DNA of 64,000 nucleotides from Epithemia pelagica (taxonomy: Eukaryota > Bacillariophyta > Bacillariophyceae > Surirellales > Surirellaceae). Positions 49,403 through 58,761 of the stretch are shown piece after piece. A program made the position numbers and the translations under genes. The DNA is taken from NCBI GenBank assembly GCA_946965045.2, contig OX337234.1, forward strand, positions 2,728,001 through 2,792,000. Reading direction: 5' to 3'. How positions within the stretch are numbered: position 1 is the first letter of the stretch; each line of letters begins with the position of its first letter. A model generated the notes under the pieces. That model did not search any database. It worked only from the letters and a program-made list of their open reading frames with translations, and was not told the DNA's origin.

Positions 49403-50878
49403 TTGGTGACCGACCGCTTTCAAAGTACTTCTCGATCGAGACTGGGATGCGATTGCCAACGATGAAAGAGTTCTTCGGCGCAATTTTAGAGCACGCTCCA
49501 AACAAGGTGTTGAGCATTGAGTTCCTAGGGCTTTGTGGAGTAGCTTGTAAACAGTCGAAAGGGTCGAAGAAACGGAAATATGATGACCACCGACGATTCA
49601 ATGACATGATGACTCCTTCCGGTTTCGGACGAACCGAGAATTGGAATTGCGTCCAGGTTGAACCGGCAAAGAGGATCCTGTGTTCTCGGCCTCATGGGGC
49701 ATCGCTCATCAATATCCGTCTTATGCATCCAATTTTCCAAGAAATGGTAGACGTTCTGGAAAGAGGGGACCCTGCCCGCCAAGACTATGAACTCGCAGCC
49801 CGACTAGCCTGTGTTCAACCAAACTCATACGAGAACGAAGGACGTCGTCGTGACAAAATTAATGATCTCCTCAACGAGTACATCGCGAAGGCGCATAATT
49901 TTGTCATTTCCGCTCGGATTGTTGCGAGGACTTCTGAATCCAATGGGTCGGCGGGCGCATTTTTTCAACGCGGAATACAAGGACGAAAAAGGCTTGGGAA
50001 CCGCGGATCCCTACATGGAAAACGCTGCCTACTACGCTCTCTACTGGTCTTATAGAGATGGCTCGAACTACCATTGCTGTCCGTGGATTATGTTGGAAGT
50101 GGTGGGACAAGAGGTAGGTCTATCTGGCGGTGCTTGGGCGTGTGGATACCCTTGCGTTCAACCATTGAGTAGCAATGTACCTTTTTTGGAATTACCTCAA
50201 GACCGCAACCTTCAACAAATGCAAGTACGACTGTGTATGGCGTTACGCATTGGCTTCTCGGGTCTTGCGGCTTGGTATCGCGACGTTGTTCCCACATTGT
50301 TGACACCAGACCCGCAAGCGCAATTTCCCTTTGCCAGAACGTTCACTGACTCAAAAACTGGAACCGAAATTGGCCTGTGTTACGAGGGAAAGATGGAGCA
50401 TCAGGCCAACAACAATGCTCTGTTTCGGGCCACAAGGTTAGATTCAAATGAGCTCGTGGTCGTCAAATTCACGCTGTGGTATGGAGAATCGGTGCATAAG
50501 TTGCTAGCGGAGCATGACTTGGCACCGCCGTTATTCGCTTGCGAGCATGTGGCTGACATGAAAATGGTCGTAATGGGGTACTGTGCGGGAAGCATGTGGC
50601 CCAATTCCCCTTCTAAGGCACATATGGAGCTAATCGATAGAGCGGAGAAACTTTTGGGGGAGGCCAATTTGGTTCACGGTGACTTACGGAAGCCCAACGT
50701 CTTTGTCGAAGGAGAGAAGATACGCATTATTGATTTTGACTGGGCAGGAACAGCGGGGACTGTCAAGTACCCCATCTGTTTGAGTACAGCCGAGACTTGG
50801 CACGAGGATGCTGCTGTAAGTTGCCCTATTGAACATGCTCATGATCAACACATGGTGAGATTACTATTGTGCTCATGA

Positions 50879-51483
50879 AGTACGAATGAACCAAAACCAC
50901 TCAGCCTCCAAGTGGCTCCCGAGGATCAGCCGTCTTCCAATTTAGAAACAGCAAGCCAGCAACAGCACCAGGAAGCGACAACAACAACAACCCACGACGA
51001 AGCAAACAATCCTCCATCAACAACCAACAATAACGATGCCGGCCCCGATGCTTCCCAATACACTGTTGCGACTGCTGTGGCCCCGCCTACCGATCCCTCC
51101 CCCCAATGTCGTGGTGCCATAGTAACCTGCCGTCCAACGAGTCAAAGGGACTTTCCCAACCTGAAGGTGAAAGTGCAGAAAGTTACAGAAGGGTCATATC
51201 TGGTCCCCCTTTGTCGTCAGCCACCCCTTCCCTGCCTCAACCCTGGCAATTCTGCCTCGCATCACCCACGGTTGGTTCTTGTGTCACCAAACACCGGCCA
51301 CACTCCGCCCCTCACTTTAGCATCGAACAATTGTTCACAATGAATGCGACAAGCAAAAAATTTTAGTACACCCATAGCTCCATAGCGTTGATCCATGCGA
51401 CAAAAAAAGGATTGTGTTTGCGTGAGCATAATGTCCAACCCATTCACAAGCAGTCCTTTACCTAGTAGTGGAAGTAGACCGTT
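50879..51483. other. region between convergent kinase copy 1 and HAD gene copy 1
   Basis: An open frame at 50912-51343 has no ATG start and is low in complexity (Gln, Thr, Asn), so I do not call it a gene. The corresponding spacer in copy 2 is only about 285 bp. Confidence 0.5.
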
Positions 51484-52689
51484 TCATGGCCGGTGTGGAT
51501 AGCTAGTAGTACTAGTAGTAGAGTGTGGGTCCAGTGGATTGTGTTGTGGATGTTGTCGTTGTTGTTGTCGTCGGAGGAGCGTCAGGGCTTGACGGGCATT
51601 GGCCAGGGTGAAACCGACGGAACTTTGTACCGGCACGACGTGGTCTTGTTCAAAGAGGGACCGATATCGTTCATTGGCCGTTCCATGAATCAAGTCTTCA
51701 TCGTCCAAGGCAATCCAACAGGGTCCCTGGTGATGGTGTTGGTTGTTGTTGATTTTTGTAGGAGTGTTGGTATGGAGTGGTTGGTTGGTTCGAGGAACCT
51801 GCTGCGGCTGATGCTTGGAAGGATGGTTCATCCGCCCCATGGAGGGCGGTTTCCCTTTTTTGGTTCCGCGTCGTTTGTTGTTGTTGTGGTTGTTGTTGTT
51901 GTGCGGTTGGAACGGGTCGGTCGAGTGCGAGTGCGAATCGAAGGAGGAGGAGGATGCGGCAAGACAAAAGGATTGAGGATAGTGTGTGTGCAACCAATCG
52001 TAAATTTCGTATTGTCGTTCGGAATGCAAGAGTGGATTGGTGACATCGTCAAAGGCAAAGTCCTTCCAGGCCGTAGTACTCTGCAGGCAGGATGGTCGTT
52101 CTTGTGCTTGTTCTTGTTGTTGTCCATGCGTTTGGAGTGCTTGTTCAATCAAGGCAATGGCGTGGGGTTGGACCCGCCACGTGGAGGACAAGACCCAATA
52201 GGTCGGCCACGGTTCGGTTCGGAATGGTGTGGTGGTTGTGGTAGTAGTAGTAGCATCATCCATTGCGGTGGTGGTCGTCCGTGGAGTTTTCGTCGTTGTG
52301 GTTGTCTCTTGCAGTTGTTGCATCAGGTACGTCAAGGCATTCAATGTCGAGGAAGGAAAAAGTGATGACGAGGAGGAGGAGGACAACGAAGATGGTTCGG
52401 ATGTTGTTGTGGACCATGAATTTGGTGTTGGATTTGTTTCTTGTTGTTGATTTGTAGGAAATGGTGGAGACGGATTGGCGGCAGTGGTGTCGTCGTTGTC
52501 GGCGTCATTGGAGTCGTCGTCGTTGTCGTCCGTGTGGATCGTTGGATTGTTGTTGCTGCTGCGACCAATATCCTCTTGCACAAGACACTCCTTGTCGTCG
52601 TCAGTCGAACCCTCTGCCGTGGAAGAAAAGGGCAACAGGACGCCATCAATGTCGAGAAACACAATGTTGCACCGATGAGACGACCACAT
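51484..52689 (-). CDS. HAD-family phosphatase-like protein (Swiss-Army-Knife RNA-repair HAD type), copy 1, intact
   Basis: I start at ATG 52689 because MWSSHRCNIVFLDIDGVLLPF brings the HAD nucleophile motif (Asp13, Asp15) to the N-terminus; the copy at 54.8 kb starts alike. It has 401 residues. Motif II is YWVLSSTWRV, and the acidic motif IV is CWIALDDEDLIHG near the C-terminus. The order and the short distance from DxDGV to the N-terminus fit the HAD domain first described in Swiss-Army-Knife RNA repair proteins (PF18143). Long Asn/Thr/Ser/His tracts encoded by GTT/GTC-type repeats separate the motifs, and the last 30 residues are Gln/His/Pro-rich. Phosphate removal from nucleic-acid ends is a family-based guess. 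It is convergent to kinase copy 1 and divergent from kinase copy 2 (211 bp between starts). Confidence 0.75.
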   Translation of the reverse strand: MWSSHRCNIVFLDIDGVLLPFSSTAEGSTDDDKECLVQEDIGRSSNNNPTIHTDDNDDDSNDADNDDTTAANPSPPFPTNQQQETNPTPNSWSTTTSEPSSLSSSSSSSLFPSSTLNALTYLMQQLQETTTTTKTPRTTTTAMDDATTTTTTTTPFRTEPWPTYWVLSSTWRVQPHAIALIEQALQTHGQQQEQAQERPSCLQSTTAWKDFAFDDVTNPLLHSERQYEIYDWLHTHYPQSFCLAASSSSFDSHSHSTDPFQPHNNNNHNNNKRRGTKKGKPPSMGRMNHPSKHQPQQVPRTNQPLHTNTPTKINNNQHHHQGPCWIALDDEDLIHGTANERYRSLFEQDHVVPVQSSVGFTLANARQALTLLRRQQQRQHPQHNPLDPHSTTSTTSYPHRP

Positions 52690-52900
52690 TATGCACAGTG
52701 TAAAGTGCACATACAGCAACTGTGTTTGATTGTATTGTGTCTCTAGAGATGTGATCAAAGTACTCCTAAGCGGGATTAATTCCAGATCGCACATAAGTCG
52801 TACCTGAGGTACATCTGCGTGACCCCTGCTTGGGGCTGGGGATACAACAGAACATCTACACAACGACACACAACAACGCAATCAGGCAGAACAACGCGCC

Positions 52901-54481
52901 ATGAGCGGCTTTGAGACGATGGAGACTGCTTCTATCACATTCAAGGATGTATGGGAGGAAAACAAAACAGGCGAAGCGCTTGTCAATTATTTAATCGGGG
53001 CAGAGATGGCGGACGAGATCCTGGGGAAGTACTACAATAACGGAAAGCCGCTGTCCACGGTGAAGTCGTTTTTGGAAGAATTGGTTGATGGGGCACCCTC
53101 CAGATTGCTGGCGACAAAGTTTCTTGCACATTGTGCCACGACGAGTGCTCAACCGACTCGTAAACGCAAATATACGGACCACAGGCGCTACGGCGTACTT
53201 CCAACGCCATCAGGCTACGGCAGTGTGGTGAAGAAAACGGCTGGCGGTGATTTTGAAGGCTGGCTGGTGTATCAAGACAATCCTGATCTCGAAGTCATGT
53301 GCTTGCGACCGCCGGAAAGCACGTTCATCAGTGTTGCGCTCATGCATCCCGTCTTTTCCCGGATTACCGATGTCTTGATGTCAGGCCAACCGGAGCCCGC
53401 GGATTGGAAAATGGCGGCTGAGCTGGCTACCGTCCTGCCTAGAAACTTCACGGTGGAAGGGAGACGTCGTGACGAGGTCAACGAAATTCTGAATAAATAC
53501 ATCGCCAGGCCAGAGAATACAACTATCGCGCCAAAAATCATTGCCGGGACGAGAGAATCAGATGGAACGGCGGGAAATTTCTTCAATGTCGAATACAAGA
53601 ACGAGAAAGGATTGGGCAATGCGGATCCATACATGGAGAATGTGGGCTACTATGTTCATTTTTGGGCTAACAGTGACGGTCCCACAAAGCACTGTTGCCC
53701 GTGGCTGATGGTCGAGGTCGTTGGACAGGAAATGGGATTGTCCGGCGCCGCTTGGGCATGCGGATACCCATGTGCGCAACCGCTAAGTTCCAACGTTCCT
53801 TTTGTTTCGGTGCCGCAGGATGGCCACTTCAGATTGATGCAAAGCCGCCTCTGCATGGCAATACGTTTGGGCTTCCAACAGCTTCACCAGTGGTACACCT
53901 CCCAGGCTGTTATGCTACAAGCAAACCCCCAAGCTACTTTTCCTTTTCAAAGAGAGTTTCAAGTTGATGGAAAACAAGTGGACCTTCTTTACAACGAAAT
54001 TCTTATTCCTGGTTTGAGAAGACCTTTGTTTCTTGCTACGAGAAGAGATACAGGAAAGAATGTTGTGGTCAAATTTTCGTCTCACTATGGAACAGAAGTG
54101 CATCAAAAATTGGCAGAGAGCGGTATGGCTCCCGATATTTATGCTCATCTTTCTGTCGGTGGAATGGTAATGGTGATCATGGACTACATCGAGGGTGAAC
54201 GGTGGCCGGATCATCCAACCACACAACAAAAAGACAATCTCCGAGGTTTAGCAGCTAAATTGGAATCGACTGGCTTTGTCCATGGAGACTTACGAGCACC
54301 AAACATTTTGGTGCAGGGAGATCGTGTTCTTGCAATCGATTTTGATTGGGCAGGACGAGCGGGCCAGGCTAGGTATCCCATTCACCTCAACCAGGATGAG
54401 AAATGGCATGCAGATGCATGTGTGGGATGTCTGATCGAGCATTCCCACGATTCTTTCATGGTGGACCAACTTTGCAAATGA
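52901..54481 (+). CDS. Crinkler-like nuclease/kinase, copy 2, intact
   Basis: This is a 526-residue intact paralogue of the broken gene at 42.9-50.9 kb. The N-terminal part (1-220) is helical and conserved between copies (RKRKYTDHRRYG, EGRRRDEVNEILNKYIA). FFNVEYKNEKGLGNADPYME (about 225-244) has a Glu-X-Lys motif typical of the restriction-nuclease-like domain in Crinkler-type proteins, followed by WLMVEVVGQEMGLSGAAWAC. The kinase domain has VVVKFSSHYG (Lys about 390), VMDY-like hinge VIMDYIEGERWP, catalytic FVHGDLRAPNILVQG (about 460) and metal-binding LAIDFDWAGRAGQ, with the DFDWAG form seen in this kinase group, then HDSFMVDQL. All kinase catalytic residues are present. No secretion signal or LxLFLAK-like header is visible, so this is a cellular, not obviously effector, version. 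Confidence 0.8.
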   Translation: MSGFETMETASITFKDVWEENKTGEALVNYLIGAEMADEILGKYYNNGKPLSTVKSFLEELVDGAPSRLLATKFLAHCATTSAQPTRKRKYTDHRRYGVLPTPSGYGSVVKKTAGGDFEGWLVYQDNPDLEVMCLRPPESTFISVALMHPVFSRITDVLMSGQPEPADWKMAAELATVLPRNFTVEGRRRDEVNEILNKYIARPENTTIAPKIIAGTRESDGTAGNFFNVEYKNEKGLGNADPYMENVGYYVHFWANSDGPTKHCCPWLMVEVVGQEMGLSGAAWACGYPCAQPLSSNVPFVSVPQDGHFRLMQSRLCMAIRLGFQQLHQWYTSQAVMLQANPQATFPFQREFQVDGKQVDLLYNEILIPGLRRPLFLATRRDTGKNVVVKFSSHYGTEVHQKLAESGMAPDIYAHLSVGGMVMVIMDYIEGERWPDHPTTQQKDNLRGLAAKLESTGFVHGDLRAPNILVQGDRVLAIDFDWAGRAGQARYPIHLNQDEKWHADACVGCLIEHSHDSFMVDQLCK

Positions 54482-54765
54482 TCTAGAGTGTGTCTGATGC
54501 CGAATAAATGTTATGATTGGATGAATCTACGGAAGTTCTCCTAATGCACCTGTAAGACATATACAGCAATGTAGTCCAACGAACATGCAGTCGCACACTC
54601 TCAAGTTAGGATTTTCAAAGATGTACCAGCTAGTAAGTAGAGATATGAAGCATCCAGGTAGCGAGCTTTGTACTTTAACATCTTGTACCGAATCACGAGT
54701 GGTGACAGATCGAGCCAAAAGTCCACGGTCCGGCGAAAGCCGCGAGAAAGTGGAAGTAGACTGTT
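54482..54765. other. spacer between convergent kinase copy 2 and HAD copy 2
   Basis: It presumably holds both 3' UTRs; nothing else is recognised. Confidence 0.5.
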
Positions 54766-55994
54766 TCATGGTTGGTGTGGATTGCTAGTAGAAGTAGTAG
54801 TGTGTAGGTCCAGTGGATCGTGTTGTTGTCGTCGTTGTTGTTGTTGTTGTTGTCGTCTGAGGAGCATCAGGGCTTGACGGGCATTGGCCAGGGTGAGACC
54901 GACGGAACTTTGTACCGGCACGACATGGTCTTGTTCAAACAGAGACCGATATCGTTCATTGGCCGGTCCATGAATCAAGTCTTCATCGTCCAAGGCAATC
55001 CAACAGGGTCCCTGGTTTTTGTTGATTGTAGTGGGAGTGTTGTTGTTGTTGTTGTTGGTATGGAGTGCATAGTTGGTTCGAGGAGCCTGCTGCTGCTGCT
55101 TGGAAGGATGGTGGATCCGCCCCTTGGAGGGTGGTTTCCCTTTTTTGGTTCCGCGTCGTTTGTTGTGGTGGTTGTGGGGTTGGAATGGGTTGGTCGAGTG
55201 CGAGTGCGAATCAGGATGCTGCTGCTGCGTTTGCGGGAAGACGAAAGGATTGAGGATAGTGTGTGTGCAACCAATCGTAAATTTCGTATTGTCGTTCGGA
55301 ATGCAAGAGTGGATTGGTGACATCGTCAAAGGCAAAGTCCTTCCAGACCGTAGTATAACCATTCTGCAGGCAGGATGGTTGTGCTTGTGCTTGGTCTTCT
55401 TGTCGTTGTTGTAGTTGTTGTCCATGCGTTTGGAGTGCTTGTTCAATCAAGGCAATGGCGTGGGGTTGGACCCGCCACGTGGAGGACAAGACCCAATAGG
55501 TCGGCCACGGTTCGGTTGGGAAGGTTGTGGTACTAGTAGAAGCAGCATCCATTGCGGTGGTGGTCGTCCGTGGAGTTCTTGTTGTTGTTGTTGTGGTCTC
55601 TTGCAGTTGTTGCATCAGGTACATCAAGGCATTCAATGTCGAGGAAGGAAAGAGTGATGAGGACGATGAGGAGGAGGAGGACGACGACGAAGATGGTTCG
55701 GACGTTGTTGTGGACCATGAATTTGGTGAAGGATACGTTTCTTGTGGTTAATTTGCAGGGAAGGGAATGGTGGAGACGGATTGGCGGCAGTGGTGTCGTT
55801 GTCGTTGTCGTCATTGGAGTCGTCGTCGTCGTCCGTGTGGATCGTTGGATTGTTGTTGCTGCTGCTACCAATATCCTCTTGCACAAGACACTCCTTGTCG
55901 TGTGAGTCGAACCCTCAGTGGTGGAAGAAAAGGGTAACAGAACGCCATCAATGTCGAGAAACACAATGTTGCACCGATGACAAGACGACCACAT
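54766..55994 (-). pseudogene. HAD-family gene, copy 2, three frameshifts
   Basis: The start MWSSCHRCNIVFLDIDGV (ATG 55994) and the end CWIALDDEDLIHGPANERYR match copy 1 closely, but three frames are needed to cover the gene. One break is a lost base after GAGGGTTCGACT (about 55905). A second is an indel near 55745-55760. A third is near 55218, where an Ala (GCA) run replaces the Ser run and TGA follows. The first continuous product would keep motif I but lose motif II and IV. Breaks sit in or beside low-complexity tracts. It is convergent with intact kinase copy 2. Confidence 0.75.
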
Positions 55995-56090
55995 GATACA
56001 TGATGCCTTGTTTGGGTTGCGTATGAGACGTTTTGTGTGTCGTGTGGTGTAGCTTGGTTCTGCGCTGGGGTGGTTTCTGGGTGGGGACAA

Positions 56091-56696
56091 AACTCGCTTG
56101 TAGACTGATTTTATCTAAGACACAGCTTCCTCTATTCTACTGGCTATGGGTTGGAGGCCCATTCTCCATTCTCCCTACCTATGACCTATAGGTACTTGGG
56201 AGTAATACAAAACAGTATCCGTACTCCTTCTCTGATCAGATGTGTAGTTCTCTAAACGGAAAAAACATTCGATGTTCCATTGGCATCTCTGATGCACTCA
56301 AACATGATGTAGAATTTGGTTGTTCCAGTTTGCTTTTCTGTTTCTACGAGTGTGACGGGAGAAATGTGGTATCTCTCTCTCTCTTCCTTTTGGAGCGAGG
56401 AGGGGCCGCGTCCCTTCGGTTGTCACACACATGAGAGAGAGATCCAATCATCCAGCCAATGCCACTGTGACAGGATGAACGCGGTTTCCCCAGGGCGTGT
56501 ATTCTCAACCACAACTAGCGCATCATTCAAAACCTCTTTTCTTCTTTCTCCTTGTCTTCTTTCTTGGTGAGCCATTTTGTATGGTTTTGGTTGGGAGGGA
56601 GCGTCCCTATCCGGAGGAGGAGGAGTACTATTCTTCCCAACCAACTCACCACTACCCCCAGACGACAAAAGGACAGCATTCCCAACCGTCTTAGTC
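56091..56696. other. intergenic region, nothing recognised
   Basis: A minus-strand ORF at 56423-56794 has no family feature and overlaps the decayed ankyrin end in another frame. No repeat or RNA gene is seen. Confidence 0.45.
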
Positions 56697-58387
56697 TTAC
56701 CACCACCGCCAGCGTCGTCGTCGTCCTGGTCGTTGTTCGTGTCGTTGCAACAGGTCCAATACAGTTGGTGGCGCGTGGGCTTGTTGTGCGACATTCCAGG
56801 GTCGGTCGCCCTGTCAATTCCGAATCCACAAACTTGTAGGACCGTGTCGAATCAAGACCTCGACCATTCGGGCCTCCTCCTTGTCGTCGTCATTGTCATT
56901 GTCGTCATTGTTGTTGTCATTGTCGCTGTCGTCGTCGTCCAGACAAGGACGACGACGACGACACTGACAGGCTCGATGCAAGACCGTGTCTCCTGTCCAC
57001 GGGGTCGTTGCACCAAGGCGGGAAAGGCCTGGGCCAAACAATCCACCACATCGGCAGTATTGGACTGGACCGCCAGGTCCAAGATGGAACGACCATCCTC
57101 GGTTATGGGTGGAATGGGATCCCGGGGGACCAGAGGATGGGTGGATGACGACAAGGACGACGAGTCGGCGGCAAAGTATTGGAGCAACCATTGAATGACA
57201 TCGAGCGATTGACTCGATACGGCCCACACCCATGGTGTCATGCGTTGCGAATCCAGTACGACCATGGCGTGCGGTGCGGCCTGGACCAAGACGGCAATCA
57301 CGTCGACCGTACACGTTCGGCGCGAACAGGCGAGATGCAAGGCGGTGGACTGGGTCGGATTGTGGGTATCCACGACACTGGGGGCATGACCCTGTACCAA
57401 GGCTTGTATGACCTGGAGGGGAGCTTGACAAGCCACGGCGGCATGCAAGGGATACCATCCCTGATCGGCCGCGTGCGCCATGCCCTGCGGATACCGGTGC
57501 ATCAAGCTCTCCAGGACAGCCGGTGGTGCTCGATACGTACAGGCCATGGCCAAGGGCAAGGCTCCATCGAATCGGGCCCGGGACACACTGTCGGGATACT
57601 GGGCCATCAAATAGTCGACGACGGACTCGTGGGCGGCAAACGAACAGGCATACAAGAGGGGTGTCGCACCCTTGGTGGGATCGACTTGACGAATCGCGGC
57701 CGGATAGGCCTCGTAGACGGCTTGTACAACCGACAGGGGTGGATTCCAACACACGACACGGGCCAAGGGCGACAAACGTCGAAGTCGATGCACGCCACGG
57801 CGTGTCTCGACCAGACACTCGTACAGGCCCTGACAGGTTTGGGGAAATTCCTGCACAACGGCCACCATTGTGGCAAACAGACGGTCCCGTTTCGTCTTCT
57901 TGTTCGTGTCGTCGTCGTCGTCGTCGTCGTCGTTATTGGCAGTATCACTGTTCTTGTCGTGGTGGTTCGTTTCCCATTCCGGGGCATTCAACAATTGATG
58001 GAGAATTTCGTGGGCCGCCAAGGATCGGACCATGTCGTAGGCGCCGGGAGGCAAGGACTTGTAGTAGTACTATTCGTGGTTTCCAATAGTTTGGTCGTCG
58101 TCCTCCTCCTCTTGTGCGACGACGTGTGGTGAGTCGTCCTCCCTTCGTTTGCTTGTGGTTGTTGTTGTTTGGTCATTTCTTGTGGCGGTGCTGGTATTCG
58201 CCGGTTTCGTCGTCTGGTTGGTGGTGGTGATGGCAGGTTCGGAAGGAGGAGGTGTGGTCCAAGGATTCGACAAGGACAAGACCATGTTCTGGTTTCGAGC
58301 TCGTGGTGACATGCTGGACCTTGTTTCAACTTCGTGGCTCGAGGTAGTACTAGTTTTGGTGTGGTTGTCCTTGTCCTGTGTGTCCAT
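56697..58387 (-). pseudogene. ankyrin-repeat protein gene with in-frame stops and a frameshift
   Basis: From ATG 58387 (MDTQDKDNHTK) a polar N-terminus runs to a TAG at 58072-58070. The same frame continues YYYKSLPPGAYDMVRSLAAHE, then a long ankyrin array with units such as TPLLYACSFAAHESVVDYLM, LPLAMACTYRAPPAVLESLM, YPLHAAVACQAPLQVIQALV and TALHLACSRRTCTVDVIAVL. Near 57005-57020 the repeat pattern moves to another frame (GDTVLHRACQ), which stops at TGA 56816-56814. After that stop the same frame still looks ankyrin-like (DRPWNVAQQAHAPPTVLDLL) until 56697. The longest continuous frame, 56852-58054, could still give a 400-residue ankyrin protein. The copia LTR lies immediately upstream of the ATG. 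Confidence 0.6.
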
Positions 58388-58394
58388 GTCAATC

Positions 58395-58620
58395 TGTGAT
58401 GGAGATGATGGTGGCCAAAGAATCGACGAAAACACACAAAGATTCTCGCTCTCTGATGCTAAAAATTCGCTTATCAGAAAGATTATACGTTCATTACAGA
58501 GAAAACTATCCTGGCTCACAGATGGGAGTCGTACACAGCTCCCACCAAAATCGGCCACATAGCCGTGGTAGTTTCCACACATTTGTCGTTCATTGCCAAA
58601 TATAGGCCACAATTTCAACA
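58395..58620 (-). repeat. probable 3' LTR of copia element 2
   Basis: On the minus strand, TTTGAGAGGAG at 58621-58631 is followed by TGTTGAAATTG at 58620, matching the purine tract plus TGT start of element 1. An end near 58395-58397 (CCATCACA) would give about 225 bp, close to the 227 bp of element 1. Without the other LTR the end is tentative. Confidence 0.45.
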
Positions 58621-58761
58621 CTCCTCTCAAATCAACCTTGCCGCTGCAATGTTGGTTTGTTATCGTCTTGTGGTCCTTGATTTATCCTAGGTGGTTCGCA
58701 TCATGCTACCTCCACCTCCATTCAACCAAGTGGTTCCGCTCATGCATAATCCACTTATCAT

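Larger units (their letters stand above)
42940..50878 (+). pseudogene. Crinkler-like nuclease/kinase gene, copy 1, split by a copia element and frameshifted
   Basis: The gene starts at ATG 42940. After 32 codons and one base it is cut by the copia element, and it resumes at 49403. Removing the element and one target-site copy restores the frame exactly. The joined start (ALTFKDVWEAEGTE) matches the copy at 52901 (SITFKDVWEENKTG). A second break is an extra T in the T6 run at about 49960-49965, which stops the first frame at 50055. The following frame continues NAEYKDEKGLGTADPYMENA, then EVVGQEVGLSGGAWACGYPC, a nuclease-like domain with a Glu-Tyr-Lys motif. Kinase motifs follow: LVVVKFTLWYG (Lys), VHGDLRKPNVFVEG (catalytic Asp) and IRIIDFDWAGTAG. 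Without the insertion and the extra T, about 520 residues would be encoded. Copy 1 is therefore broken twice, the kinase part being intact as sequence. Confidence 0.8.
42940..55994. repeat. tandem duplication of a kinase-HAD gene pair
   Basis: Unit 1 is the kinase at 42940-50878 (+, holding the copia element) and HAD at 51484-52689 (-). Unit 2 is the kinase at 52901-54481 (+) and HAD at 54766-55994 (-). Gene order, orientation and convergence are the same, and even the sequence after each HAD stop is similar (GTGTGGAT(A/T)GCTAGTAG). Protein identity is higher for HAD than for the kinase N-termini by eye. Confidence 0.8.

Noticed and set aside
50912..51343. Plus-strand ORF of 143 residues after kinase copy 1
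   Set aside because: No ATG start, low-complexity sequence and no counterpart in the duplicated unit.
56423..56794. Minus-strand ORF of 123 residues
   Set aside because: It overlaps the more convincing ankyrin-like frame and shows no domain.
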